The notes below the pieces were generated by a model. The model had not been told where the DNA came from, made no database searches, and was given only the letters and a program-made list of their open reading frames with translations. A stretch of DNA of 64,000 nt from Bdellovibrio bacteriovorus (lineage in GTDB: Bacteria > Bdellovibrionota > Bdellovibrionia > Bdellovibrionales > Bdellovibrionaceae). Positions 44,980 to 54,278 of the stretch are shown in pieces. A program made the position numbers and the translations under genes. The stretch covers positions 496,001 to 560,000 of the forward strand of contig NZ_LUKE01000001.1 of the NCBI RefSeq assembly GCF_001592735.1. The letters are read 5' to 3'. Positions within the stretch are counted from its first letter, which is position 1; the number at the start of each line of letters is the position of its first letter.

Positions 44980-45003
44980 AAAAAAGGGAGTCTTACGACT
45001 CCC
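44980..45003 (-). terminator. Terminator of the nuo operon
   Basis: GGGAGTC (44986-44992) pairs with GACTCCC (44997-45003) around TTAC. On the minus strand it is followed by six T, 36 bases after the nuoI stop. Confidence 0.85.
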
Positions 45004-45039
45004 TCATAAAAACCCTTATATTTAACACAAGTCCGCGGA

Positions 45040-45564
45040 CTAGATTCCTGACTTATGTCTTTCTTCATCGTCGACATGCGTCTGGATCCCACCTTTAAGA
45101 TTAGGACGGTAAGCCAGATAGTTGATATCGTAAATAAAGTTAGCACCGTTCACGCCTGGAGTCTGCCATTCAGGTCCCAAACGAACTGCGTCCACGGGAC
45201 AAGCTTCTTCACAGAAACCGCAGAATACGCAACGAAGAATATCGATCTCATAATTGATCGGATATTTTTCAACGGAGGGATCATTATGTTCAGCCGCCAC
45301 GATTTTAATACATTCCGCCGGACAGTTGGTCGCGCACAACATGCAAGCCGTGCAGCGAAGTGAACCGTCTTTTTTAACTGTTAGAACGTGGTTGCCCTTG
45401 AATCTTGGAGAGTATTCATACTTTTCCTCTGGATAATTCAAGGTCATCATTTTCTTTTGGTTAAACAAGTTTTTCAGCAAGTGCTTCATGGTGATCGCTA
45501 GACCACCCAGAATACCCGGTAAATACCACTTTGATTTTTCCGAGTTGTTTTGCATTACACTCAT
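45040..45564 (-). CDS. nuoI: NADH-quinone oxidoreductase subunit I
   Basis: A 174-residue ferredoxin-like subunit carrying clusters N6a and N6b. Both 4Fe-4S motifs are present: CTACMLCATNCPAECIKIV and CVFCGFCEEACPVDAVRL. The N-terminal amphipathic helix (LGGLAITMKHLLKNLF) leans on the membrane arm. It overlaps the nuoG stop by four bases and ends the operon. In most bacteria nuoH stands between nuoG and nuoI; here it is missing. Confidence 0.95.
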   Translation of the reverse strand: MSVMQNNSEKSKWYLPGILGGLAITMKHLLKNLFNQKKMMTLNYPEEKYEYSPRFKGNHVLTVKKDGSLRCTACMLCATNCPAECIKIVAAEHNDPSVEKYPINYEIDILRCVFCGFCEEACPVDAVRLGPEWQTPGVNGANFIYDINYLAYRPNLKGGIQTHVDDEERHKSGI

Positions 45565-47141
45565 AGGCTACCTCTTCTGAACACGAACTCATTCTTTTTA
45601 CGAGCTTCCAAAGCCACTTGGTCTGGGCGTTGGTTGTTTGGCAAGAATGGCTGAGCCGTTGTCGGGATCGCCAAGTTTTTACCAGCCAATAATAAAGCCG
45701 CTTCCGTTAAAGTCAGAGCTTCAGAAACAACCGTCGTTACTTTTTTGATCTTTTGCTCAAGACCCGAGAAGTTCACGAACGTTCCGTCTTTTTCGACGAA
45801 AGTTTTTAATGGGATCAACCAAACATTGCCAGTTAACGCTGACAACGCTTCATGTTTTCCAGATTGCAACCAGATCAAGTTTTGAGCTTTTGAAAGCTCT
45901 TTGACTTTATCATTGATGTCAGGGAACACGGCTTGGTTTTCAGGACCCGCAACCACCACGGTTTTCACGCTGCCTGAAGAAAGACCTTGAGAAAGATCTG
46001 CCCAAGTACCGGTAACACCGTATTTTTCCATAACTCGCAAAAGACCTTTCGTGTTTGGATTTTTATCTCCACGATAAAGAAGTCCATCGAAGCTATCGAA
46101 AGTTTCTTTATTGTTAATCCAGAAATAGATCTTTTTAGTTTTAAACTCTTCCACAAAAGTTTTGATGATCGCTTCGTACTCTTCAACCGTGTACTGAGCC
46201 GTCAAAACAAGGGCCAAAGAATCGCCGGAAGTGTTTTTCAAAACTTCGCCCGCGCTTTTCGCCGCCGCACCGGGAGCCATTTCTGACCAACCAGAAGCGC
46301 CACGAACCATACCTTTCACCAAACGAGCTTCACGGTTTACGAATTTATACGCATTACGACCGCTATCACACATCCAGTGACCGTTTACTTGTTCGTTGTA
46401 AACAGGCTTGATACGGAAAAGACCTTCTTTATTGTAGAATACTTTGATGTTGCAACCTGTTGAGCAACCGTTACAAACACTGTCGCCATCTTTGAGATAC
46501 CACACGCGTTGGCGGAAGCGGAAATCTTTCGATGTCAACGCACCCACCGGGCAGATATCCACGGTGTTCAAAGAGTAATTGTTATTCAGCTCAACACCTT
46601 CATGGCAGCCGATCTCAGAACGGTCACCACGATTGAAGATACCTAATTCATTAGTTTTAGATACTTCTTCAGTGAAACGAACACAGCGCGAACACAAAAT
46701 ACATCTTTCAGAATCCAGAACCACGGTCGGTCCAAGATCCACAACCTTGTGCTTTTTAACTTTCGCTTCCGCCATTTCTGGGTCGTACTTGCCGTATTCC
46801 ATGTACTGATCTTGCAAACCGCACTCACCAGCTTGGTCACAGATCGGACAATCCAACGGATGGTTGATAAGATGGAAATCAAGGCCCCATTTAACAGCAT
46901 CACGTACTTTTTCAGACGTGTTGTTGATCTTCATGCCTTCAGTCACCATCGTGTTACATGCGATCTGTACGCGTGGATTTCCTTCAATCTCCACCATACA
47001 TAAGCGACAAACACCGGCGACCGACAATCCTGGATGCCAGCAATAGTGCGCGATACGATCGCCCGACTGTTGCATGGCTTCGATGATCGACGTGCCTTCT
47101 TTTACTTCGACTTCTTTGCCATTAATGGTGCATTTCGGCAT
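45561..47141 (-). CDS. nuoG: NADH-quinone oxidoreductase subunit G, short form
   Basis: A 526-residue iron-sulfur subunit. The N-terminal part has a 2Fe-2S site (HYCWHPGLSVAGVCRLCMVE and CNTMV), an HxxxCxxCxxxxxC site (HPLDCPICDQAGECGLQD), a 4Fe-4S site (CILCSRCVRFTEEV; GHxxxxx CPVGAL region) and the N7-like block CNGCSTGCNIKVFYN. The molybdopterin-like C-terminal part is only about 280 residues, so the protein is much shorter than the 900-residue E. coli form. It overlaps nuoF by 20 bases. Confidence 0.94.
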   Translation of the reverse strand: MPKCTINGKEVEVKEGTSIIEAMQQSGDRIAHYCWHPGLSVAGVCRLCMVEIEGNPRVQIACNTMVTEGMKINNTSEKVRDAVKWGLDFHLINHPLDCPICDQAGECGLQDQYMEYGKYDPEMAEAKVKKHKVVDLGPTVVLDSERCILCSRCVRFTEEVSKTNELGIFNRGDRSEIGCHEGVELNNNYSLNTVDICPVGALTSKDFRFRQRVWYLKDGDSVCNGCSTGCNIKVFYNKEGLFRIKPVYNEQVNGHWMCDSGRNAYKFVNREARLVKGMVRGASGWSEMAPGAAAKSAGEVLKNTSGDSLALVLTAQYTVEEYEAIIKTFVEEFKTKKIYFWINNKETFDSFDGLLYRGDKNPNTKGLLRVMEKYGVTGTWADLSQGLSSGSVKTVVVAGPENQAVFPDINDKVKELSKAQNLIWLQSGKHEALSALTGNVWLIPLKTFVEKDGTFVNFSGLEQKIKKVTTVVSEALTLTEAALLLAGKNLAIPTTAQPFLPNNQRPDQVALEARKKNEFVFRRGSL

Positions 47142-48414
47142 ATGTCGTTCCTTTTACTTTCGAACGTCCTTCACGAACGTAGAATTCAAATTCATCTCTA
47201 AATTTAGTTACAAAACTTAACACAGGCAAAGCCGCCGCGTCTGAAAGAGCACAGATCGTTTTACCTTTCATGTTATCAGCAACCTTGATCAACAAGTCGA
47301 TGTCTTGAAGACGTCCACGGCCTTCCAAGATCGAATGAAGAATCTTATTTAACCACCCCGTTCCTTCACGGCACGGAGTACACTGACCGCAAGACTCATG
47401 GGCATAGAAGTGAGTTAAAACTCCCAACATATCCACCATACATTGAGAATCATCCATCACGATGATCGCCCCAGAACCAAGCATGGTTCCTAGTCCCGCC
47501 AAAGATTCATAATCTAGGTTTGCTTTAGCGACTTCTTCGGCCGTCAAAACCGGAGCAGAAGATCCCCCCGGAATCACCGCTTTCAGTTTGCGACCGGGTT
47601 TCATACCGCCGCACTCTTTCATGATGATATCCATCAATGGGTAACCCAACGGAACTTCGAAGTTGCCTGGGTTCACAACGTTCCCCGAAACAGAGAATAA
47701 TTTTGTTCCTGCTGATTTTTCAGTTCCGTATTTGCGATAAACTTGGGCGCCATCACGAATGATGTAAGTGACTGCTGCCAAAGTTTCCACGTTATTTACG
47801 ATGGTAGGCTTACGAAGGTAACCTTGAACCGCTGGGAATGGCGGTTTTAATTTGGGCTGACCTTTAAGACCTTCCAATGAAGAAATCATCCCGGTTTCTT
47901 CGCCACAGATGTAAGCACCAGCTCCACGGTAAACATCTAAATCAAAATCAAAACCTGATCCCAAGATATTTTTACCTAAAAGGCCCGCATCATAAGCTTC
48001 TTTCAATGCTTTTTCTAAGCATTGGATCGGGTAAACGTATTCACCCCGAACATAGATGTAGCCTTTTTTCGAACCAATCGCGAAAGCAGAAATGATCATA
48101 CCTTCAATCAATTGATGAGGAGCACGCTCCATCATCATGCGGTCTTTGAAAGTTCCAGGCTCCCCTTCATCCGCATTACACAACAAATAACGAGGTTCAT
48201 TATTTTTGGGCAGAAAGCCCCACTTCATACCCGTCGGGAAACCCGCACCACCACGACCACGCAATCCTGAAGCTTTCACTTCGTCGATGATTTGCTGAGG
48301 TTGCATCTTGAAAACTTTATGCAAAGTCTCGTAGCCGCCTTTAGCTTTGTAACCTGCTAAAGTTTGGTATTCGGGCAAATGATAGAATTCGGTTAATACT
48401 TTTGATTCAGCCAT
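47122..48414 (-). CDS. nuoF: NADH-quinone oxidoreductase subunit F
   Basis: A 430-residue NADH-oxidising subunit. It has the NADH loop GLRGRGGAGFPTGMKWGF, the FMN site (YLLCNADEGEPGTFKDR; GAGAYICGEETGM) and the N3 4Fe-4S ligands ESCGQCTPCREGTGW. It passes electrons from NADH via FMN to NuoE and NuoG. The start overlaps the nuoE stop by one base, and the 3' end overlaps nuoG. Length is normal. Confidence 0.97.
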   Translation of the reverse strand: MAESKVLTEFYHLPEYQTLAGYKAKGGYETLHKVFKMQPQQIIDEVKASGLRGRGGAGFPTGMKWGFLPKNNEPRYLLCNADEGEPGTFKDRMMMERAPHQLIEGMIISAFAIGSKKGYIYVRGEYVYPIQCLEKALKEAYDAGLLGKNILGSGFDFDLDVYRGAGAYICGEETGMISSLEGLKGQPKLKPPFPAVQGYLRKPTIVNNVETLAAVTYIIRDGAQVYRKYGTEKSAGTKLFSVSGNVVNPGNFEVPLGYPLMDIIMKECGGMKPGRKLKAVIPGGSSAPVLTAEEVAKANLDYESLAGLGTMLGSGAIIVMDDSQCMVDMLGVLTHFYAHESCGQCTPCREGTGWLNKILHSILEGRGRLQDIDLLIKVADNMKGKTICALSDAAALPVLSFVTKFRDEFEFYVREGRSKVKGTTYAEMHH

Positions 48415-48887
48415 TACTTCATCCCTCTGAGAAGGTTCATCGCCGTCTCTGGAGTCAATTTCTCGTGATACTTATCATTCACTTGCATCATGGGCGCGGT
48501 TCCACACGAACCTAAGCACTCAACACGGCTGACAGTGAAACGACCATCTGCAGTCACTTCGTTTAATTTCACACCCAGCTCGTGGCAGATGTGATTTGAA
48601 AGTTCACGACCGCCTTCAAGCGCGCAAGAAATATTCGTGCACACTTGAACGTGGTATTTACCCACCGGCTTTTGATTGAACATCGTGTAGAATTTGAAAA
48701 CTTCATTGATACGCGCTTCAGGAATTTCCATTACTTTAGCTAAGTAAGTGATCATCTCTGGAGTGATGAATCCTTTGTTTTCTTTTTGTGCAATATAAAG
48801 ACTTGGAATGATCGCCGATTCCTTAGCTTCGTAACGAGCTAGTTCTTTCTTAACGTTCTGCAAGCCTTGTTCTGAAAGTGTAAACAT
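48414..48887 (-). CDS. nuoE: NADH-quinone oxidoreductase subunit E
   Basis: A 157-residue thioredoxin-fold subunit with the 2Fe-2S cluster N1a. Ligands are CTNISC (VQVCTNISCALEGG) and CLGSCG (VECLGSCGTAPMMQV). The helical N-terminal part includes IPSLYIAQKENKGFITPEM, typical of NuoE. It starts one base after the nuoCD stop and overlaps nuoF by one base. Confidence 0.96.
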   Translation of the reverse strand: MFTLSEQGLQNVKKELARYEAKESAIIPSLYIAQKENKGFITPEMITYLAKVMEIPEARINEVFKFYTMFNQKPVGKYHVQVCTNISCALEGGRELSNHICHELGVKLNEVTADGRFTVSRVECLGSCGTAPMMQVNDKYHEKLTPETAMNLLRGMK

Positions 48888-48888
48888 A

Positions 48889-50571
48889 TTAACGATCCAA
48901 TTCCCCAGCGATAAGGTTCATAGAAGCGATAGTCGCGATGGCGTCAGCAAGCTGCGCACCTTTCACTACTGTCGGATAAGACTGATAAATCGCAAAGCAA
49001 GGTGGACGAACTTTCAAACGATACGGATTCGCAGAGCCATCTGAAACCAGGTAAAAACCCAGCTCTCCGTTGGCTGCTTCCGTGGCGTCGTAAACTTCAC
49101 CCACCGGAGGACGAAGACCTTTAATGATCAACATAAAGTGATTCATCAAACCTTCGATGTTTCCGTAAACGTCTTTTTTCTCTGGCAGAACGATGCCTTT
49201 ATCGCGGATCGTGTAATCCCCGCCTGGAACGTTTTTGCAGACTTGTTCGATGATACGAACAGACTGACGCATTTCTTCAAAACGCACCAAGTAACGATCA
49301 TAGATATCGCCCGATGTTCCCACCGGAACATCAAAGTCTAAAGCATCATAACCATAATAAGGTTGAGCTTTACGCAAATCCAAGTTCACACCTGAAGCGC
49401 GTAACAACGGCCCCGTATAGCCCCATTGAATCGCATCTTGAGCCGAAACGGGACAAATACCACGAGTACGGTTGATGAAGATCTTATTGTCGACAACCAT
49501 CGACGCCATTTCATCCGTGCCTTTGCGAATTTCTTTACAAAGAGCAAGGACCTCATCAAACCAACCCTCCGGCGCATCTTGAGCCATACCACCGACGCGA
49601 GTCATGGATACCGTCAAACGAGCTCCGCAAAGTTTTTCAAATAGGCCGTAAGTTTTTTCACGCAGACCAAACATATAGAAGAAGCTTGTTAAAGCCCCCA
49701 AGTCCATCGCGCCCGTACCGATCGCGATCGTATGATCGATGATACGAGAAAGCTCGGCCAAGATAACACGCATGGCTTGCGCTTTTGGCGGGATTTCAAC
49801 GCCCAACAAACGCTCCACCGCTTTACAGTAGCCAATGTTATTCATCGGGGCTGAGCAGTAGTTCAAACGATCGGTGTAAGGAATAACCTGGTTGTACGGA
49901 TGAGTTTCCGCCATTTTTTCAAAACAACGGTGAAGGTAGCCGATTTCATTGTTACAACGAACAATCGTCTCGCCATCCATTTCAGCCATAACCCTTAAGG
50001 TGCCGTGCATCGCTGTATGGGCCGGGCCGATGTTCAAAGGAACATATTTTTCATTCAACACATCACCTGGAGAACCCGGCTCGTTATTGAAGTGAATTGG
50101 CATCGACGTCGTGCAAGCTTGTTGCAAGTTCGCATCGTAATCTTTGCGCAGTGGATGGCCCACAAATTGATGGTGAGTCAAGATACGGCGCAAATTCATA
50201 TGACCATCGAATTTAATCCCGAACATGTCATAAGCTTCACGTTCAAACCAGTCCGCACCACGGTAAGCCGGGATCGCGGTTCCGATAGACTCATTTTCGC
50301 CCACTTGCGCTTTTACGCGCAGACGTGAAGAGTCTTTGGAAGAAAAAAGATGATAAACAACGTCGAAACGTTTCGCGCGATTTGGATAATCCACACCACA
50401 CACGTCCATCAAGAAATCAAAGGCACCACTGTCGTGAAGGTACTTCAACAACGCCGGCACATCTTCTTTTGGAACTTCAAGAACATCGTCACCCACGGCG
50501 TGGATGAATTTATAGTTCTCGATTTTAAATTTTCCCTGAAGGGATTGTTTTAAAGTCTCAAGCTTGTTCAT
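48889..50571 (-). CDS. nuoCD: NADH-quinone oxidoreductase fused subunit C/D
   Basis: A 560-residue fusion. Residues 1-155 are NuoC ([44 protein letters not shown]). From about 170 onwards it is NuoD ([41 protein letters not shown]), ending [18 protein letters not shown] and RLKVRPPCF. It lines the quinone pocket with NuoB. The fusion occurs in several bacterial groups. The start overlaps the nuoB stop by 14 bases. Confidence 0.96.
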   Translation of the reverse strand: MNKLETLKQSLQGKFKIENYKFIHAVGDDVLEVPKEDVPALLKYLHDSGAFDFLMDVCGVDYPNRAKRFDVVYHLFSSKDSSRLRVKAQVGENESIGTAIPAYRGADWFEREAYDMFGIKFDGHMNLRRILTHHQFVGHPLRKDYDANLQQACTTSMPIHFNNEPGSPGDVLNEKYVPLNIGPAHTAMHGTLRVMAEMDGETIVRCNNEIGYLHRCFEKMAETHPYNQVIPYTDRLNYCSAPMNNIGYCKAVERLLGVEIPPKAQAMRVILAELSRIIDHTIAIGTGAMDLGALTSFFYMFGLREKTYGLFEKLCGARLTVSMTRVGGMAQDAPEGWFDEVLALCKEIRKGTDEMASMVVDNKIFINRTRGICPVSAQDAIQWGYTGPLLRASGVNLDLRKAQPYYGYDALDFDVPVGTSGDIYDRYLVRFEEMRQSVRIIEQVCKNVPGGDYTIRDKGIVLPEKKDVYGNIEGLMNHFMLIIKGLRPPVGEVYDATEAANGELGFYLVSDGSANPYRLKVRPPCFAIYQSYPTVVKGAQLADAIATIASMNLIAGELDR

Positions 50572-51097
50572 ATGGATTTTTCCAGTTGTCTTTCCAAGGA
50601 CGCGGTTGATGAGTCGCGATCATACGTTGCAAGGCCATGATACCGTCCATAACAGCTTCCGGAGTTGGAGGGCATCCAGGGATGTAAACATCGACAGGGA
50701 TGACTTTATCAACACCTTGAAGAACGTGATAAGCACGATAAAAACCACCTGAACTTGCACACGCTCCCATAGAGATCACGTATTTTGGTTCAAGCATTTG
50801 TTGGTAGATACGAGTAATAACTGGAGCCATTTTTTCCGTGATCGTTCCCGCAACAACAAGCAAGTCTGCTTGGCGTGGAGAGAAGCGGGCCACCTCGGCA
50901 CCGAAGCGCGCAAGATCATATTTTGGTCCCATCACCGACATGAATTCGATACCGCAACAAGCAGTACCGTATGGCATCGGCCATAGTGAATTCTTACGTC
51001 CCCAAGCCACTATAGCGTCTAGTTTCGTGGTGAACGCAATATCGCGTGACATATCATCGATGGCTTGAGTTCCCTCAGCCCCGTGTTCATTTTGCAT
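50558..51097 (-). CDS. nuoB: NADH-quinone oxidoreductase subunit B
   Basis: A 179-residue subunit that carries cluster N2 next to the quinone site. Ligands are in [12 protein letters not shown] (tandem cysteines), [11 protein letters not shown] and [12 protein letters not shown]. It is the first gene of the operon, with AGAGGTG before ATG 51097. No nuoA precedes it, although nuoA normally does; the 248-base gap beyond leads to the divergent subtilisin gene and must carry both promoters. Confidence 0.96.
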   Translation of the reverse strand: MQNEHGAEGTQAIDDMSRDIAFTTKLDAIVAWGRKNSLWPMPYGTACCGIEFMSVMGPKYDLARFGAEVARFSPRQADLLVVAGTITEKMAPVITRIYQQMLEPKYVISMGACASSGGFYRAYHVLQGVDKVIPVDVYIPGCPPTPEAVMDGIMALQRMIATHQPRPWKDNWKNPYEQA

Positions 51098-51230
51098 AGA
51101 AACACCTCTGCAATTTCATTTAGCTATCATTAAGTAGTTACTGAAAATCCGCAATCCTGACAACTAGATAAGTGCGATGTTGCGGTCTCGAGATTTCTTC
51201 AACGCACCTTTCCAAATTCGAGCGATTCCG

Positions 51231-51260
51231 TTGCTTATCTCGATGACTCACTTTTACACT
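51231..51260 (+). promoter_or_regulatory. Possible sigma-70-type promoter of the subtilisin gene
   Basis: TTGCTT (51231-51236), an 18-base spacer and TACACT (51255-51260) make a plausible promoter about 85 bases before the start codon. Confidence 0.4.
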
Positions 51261-51345
51261 TTAATTTGCGCTCTAAAAAGGGGACCAAGGCCGAGATTTC
51301 TTGGCTCGTCTTGAGAGTGGAAATCATCTTCGAGGGGGAACATCG

Positions 51346-52773
51346 ATGAAAAAAACCATGCAGTACGTGAGCTCGGCTATTTTTGCGAGCTGCCTAATGG
51401 CAGGAACCGCACAAGCCAACGGAAAAAAACAAGATTTGCTTGTTAAACTCGCACCGGGATTCGTTGAATTCCAAATGGCGGGTGCGAAAGTCGAGAAATT
51501 GACGGAAACGTGGGTGCGCGTTCAGGCCCCTCGCGGAGTCAGCATTCAATCTTTAGAAAGAAACTCTGCGGTTGAGTATGTTCAACCGAACTATAAAATC
51601 ACTTTGATGGAGGACTACTCCATTCAAGACCCTCTTCGCAAAGCCGCTTTAGCAAAAATGTTGTCTCGCAATCCTGAAGTTGGAACTTTGGCTAAAGTGG
51701 ACAACCCTGCGATTCCTGACGCTCCGCAATCTACTTCGGGTGCAGATCCTCTTTTTGCTCAACAATGGGGCATGAAAGACATCGGCGTGATCGACGCTTG
51801 GAAAGTGACTCGCGGAAATCCAGACATGGTTGTGGCCGTGATCGATACGGGTGTTGATTACACGCACGAAGATCTTTTGCCCAACTTATGGAGAAACGCC
51901 GGCGAAATTCCAAACAACGGTATCGATGACGACAATAACGGTTACATCGACGACGTGATTGGCTGGGACTTTGTTTCTAATGATAACAAACCTTATGACT
52001 TGGCGATGGAACCCATCGACATCCTATTTAAAGGTGGAAATCCAGGTCACGGCACTCACTGCGCGGGTAATGTCGCCGCTCGCGGAAATAACGGCAAAGG
52101 TATTGCCGGCGTGGCTCCGGATGTAAAAATCATGTCATTGCGTTTTATCTCTGAAAAAGGTCAAGGCACCACGGCCGATGCTATCAAAGCCATTCGTTAC
52201 GCTGTTGATAACGGCGCAAAAATCATGAGCAACTCTTGGGGCTCTGAAGGTGAAGAAGCGGGCGCTCCAGAAAACCAAGCTTTGCGCGACACGGTTCAAT
52301 ATGCGCAAGACAATGGCGTTCTTTTCATCGCGGCGGCAGGCAATGGTCACAAAGGTGTTGGTTACGACAATGACAACGATGCAGCTCCAGCCTACCCCGC
52401 GTCTTACAACCACGACATCATCGTGTCGGTTGCGGCTCTTGATTCCTCAGACAAATTGGGATCTTTCTCTAACTGGGGTGTTACTTCCGTAGACATCGGC
52501 GCTCCGGGTGTGAAAGTTTTTTCGACTGTTGTTGAGCAAGGTTATTCGGATGTGGTTATCGATAAGTATGGCTTCAAAGCCACTTGGGATGGAACTTCCA
52601 TGGCGACTCCGCACGTGGCGGGGGCGGCAGCCCTTTACTGGTCAGCACATCCAGAAAAAACTTGGCAAGACGTGAAAGCGGCGCTGTTAGGTTCAGCTAA
52701 AAAGATTCCGGCTTTGAATAACAAAGTGGTTTCTCACGGTAAACTTGATGTGAAAGCTCTTTTAAATTTCTAA
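51346..52773 (+). CDS. Subtilisin-like secreted serine protease (S8)
   Basis: 475 residues from ATG 51346, chosen for GAGGGGG upstream and the signal peptide MKKTMQYVSSAIFASCLMAGTAQA. An inhibitor I9-like propeptide follows (LLVKLAPGFVEFQMAGAKVEKL to VEYVQPNYKI). The catalytic domain has D167 in VIDTGVDYTHED, H238 in GHGTHCAG, Asn in AAAGNG and S418 in GTSMATPHVAG. It also has an acidic calcium-like loop (NNGIDDDNNGYIDD). It has no C-terminal anchor, so it should be released. A role in digesting prey or environmental protein is inferred from the family and the organism. Confidence 0.95.
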   Translation: MKKTMQYVSSAIFASCLMAGTAQANGKKQDLLVKLAPGFVEFQMAGAKVEKLTETWVRVQAPRGVSIQSLERNSAVEYVQPNYKITLMEDYSIQDPLRKAALAKMLSRNPEVGTLAKVDNPAIPDAPQSTSGADPLFAQQWGMKDIGVIDAWKVTRGNPDMVVAVIDTGVDYTHEDLLPNLWRNAGEIPNNGIDDDNNGYIDDVIGWDFVSNDNKPYDLAMEPIDILFKGGNPGHGTHCAGNVAARGNNGKGIAGVAPDVKIMSLRFISEKGQGTTADAIKAIRYAVDNGAKIMSNSWGSEGEEAGAPENQALRDTVQYAQDNGVLFIAAAGNGHKGVGYDNDNDAAPAYPASYNHDIIVSVAALDSSDKLGSFSNWGVTSVDIGAPGVKVFSTVVEQGYSDVVIDKYGFKATWDGTSMATPHVAGAAALYWSAHPEKTWQDVKAALLGSAKKIPALNNKVVSHGKLDVKALLNF

Positions 52774-52790
52774 TTGTTTTTAAAATTTAG

Positions 52791-52828
52791 AAAATAAAAA
52801 ACCCGCATTGAAAGTGCGGGTTTTTTTA
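52791..52828. terminator. Bidirectional terminator
   Basis: CCCGCA (52802-52807) and TGCGGG (52815-52820) form the stem, flanked by an A run on the left and seven T on the right. It serves the subtilisin gene and the convergent rnhA. Confidence 0.88.
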
Positions 52829-52833
52829 TTGTC

Positions 52834-53259
52834 TTAACGAACCTGCCGACAAAGCTCATCGCAAAGCTCGTTATAGATATTGCCGGAATGACCGCGGACC
52901 CAGCGCCATTCAACATCGCGGGTGTTCATCAGCTGATCAAGTTCCGTCACGATATCTAAATCAATCACAGGTTGTCCGCTTAAACGGCGCCAGTCATTAT
53001 TTTTCCATTGAGGGATTTTAATTTGTGCCGCTTCAATTAAAACTTTTGAATCGGTCCACAAGATAGCCTTGCCACCTTCGGGAACAGCTCTTAACCCCAT
53101 CATGGCCGCTAAAAATTCCATGCGGTTGCTTGAAGTTTTGCGCACGCCTGCGCAGTCTTGCGCGACTTTAACTTCATTTTTTAAAACGACATAAGCCCAT
53201 GCGCCCCGCTTATTGGGTAAACAACTGCCATCAGTATAAAGATGATAAATATCGCTCAC
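52834..53259 (-). CDS. rnhA: Ribonuclease HI
   Basis: A 141-residue enzyme that cuts RNA in RNA-DNA hybrids. The four acidic metal ligands are in LYTDGSCLPN (Asp), SSNRMEFLAAMMG (Glu), ILWTDSKVLIEA (Asp) and the C-terminal WVRGHSGNIYNELCDEL (Asp, with the catalytic His in GHSG). The basic handle is reduced to IPQWKNNDWRRLSG. Length is slightly below the E. coli enzyme (155). It starts 21 bases after the trypsin-like gene stop on the same strand. Confidence 0.95.
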   Translation of the reverse strand: MSDIYHLYTDGSCLPNKRGAWAYVVLKNEVKVAQDCAGVRKTSSNRMEFLAAMMGLRAVPEGGKAILWTDSKVLIEAAQIKIPQWKNNDWRRLSGQPVIDLDIVTELDQLMNTRDVEWRWVRGHSGNIYNELCDELCRQVR

Positions 53260-53280
53260 AGACTAGATGTTAGCAGCGTC

Positions 53281-54093
53281 TTATTTTAATTCAACGGAAG
53301 TTGTGGCAATCCAATCTAGATACGATCCGACTTGAGTGGACACACTAAAATAACGACATACATCCCCCACTAAGACTCCATCTTTAAGCAGCCAACGGTC
53401 CGCCCCCGAGGTCACCCCCACTAAGATGACTTGGTTATTTTCAAATGCAAAGATAGGTCCACCGGAATCGCCTTTACACAAACCTTTACCCGAACGCTGA
53501 TCGATGGAAATTTTTGTCGGCGTTAAAGCTTCAACCCTTCCCGTTACTTCCGTCGTGCGCAAAGCATCGCCGTCTTTATTATTAAGCCCGGTAGTGCCAT
53601 AACCATAAACTCGCAGCATAAAATCTTTATCTATTGGCAACGCCTGATCTGGAAGCTTTGCCACTTTTGCGGAAGCAGGCGCATCTTCATCTAACAACAT
53701 CAAGGCCAGATCGCCACTGCTCCCATTTCGCCCCACCCCATCTTCAACCAAGGTTTTACGACGAAACTCGGGATGAGCTTTTTGCGCCACCACCAGCCGC
53801 GTTATTTTTTTTAAAGCGGAAGGAAAAACGATCTCAAAATCAGTGGTTACTGAATTTTGCAAACAGTGAGCGGCTGTCAGCACCAAACGCGAACCAATTA
53901 AAGTTCCCGTGCAATGCATGCGATTGAATTTTTGAATTTTAACAATCGAAGCGTATCCCGGAAATGCGGGGTCCGGAAATTCGCCGCCGACGATACCCAA
54001 AGAAGTGGTTACATCCAAAGACGACGCCTGCTCAACGGGCGCACAGCTTGTACAAAAGATCAGGGTCAAAAATAGAGAGGCTAGCGTTTTCAT
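53281..54093 (-). CDS. Trypsin-like serine protease, lipoprotein, second copy
   Basis: A 270-residue S1 protease with a lipoprotein signal (MKTLASLFLTLIFCTSC, Cys 17). The activation site IVGGEF is near residue 34. The catalytic residues are TAAHC, GDLALMLL and CKGDSGGP. It has the same plan as the protein at 28455-29297: short propeptide, no extra domains. It lies just before rnhA on the same strand. Whether it cleaves the subtilisin or prey proteins cannot be told. Confidence 0.9.
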   Translation of the reverse strand: MKTLASLFLTLIFCTSCAPVEQASSLDVTTSLGIVGGEFPDPAFPGYASIVKIQKFNRMHCTGTLIGSRLVLTAAHCLQNSVTTDFEIVFPSALKKITRLVVAQKAHPEFRRKTLVEDGVGRNGSSGDLALMLLDEDAPASAKVAKLPDQALPIDKDFMLRVYGYGTTGLNNKDGDALRTTEVTGRVEALTPTKISIDQRSGKGLCKGDSGGPIFAFENNQVILVGVTSGADRWLLKDGVLVGDVCRYFSVSTQVGSYLDWIATTSVELK

Positions 54094-54278
54094 TTAGCTC
54101 AAATCTAATACTTTCCGCCTTTTATTTCTCTGTTTAGATATCTTCAAGAATATTTTAGAGAACCCACTAAAAGTTCGACAGGTTAAGTCGTTTTTAACAG
54201 CTTTTAGGGGCAGTTTTAGCTTGAGGCTGGCAAGGTGTTCTTGATAGAAAAACCTCAACACGAAACCGAGGTCTGATT

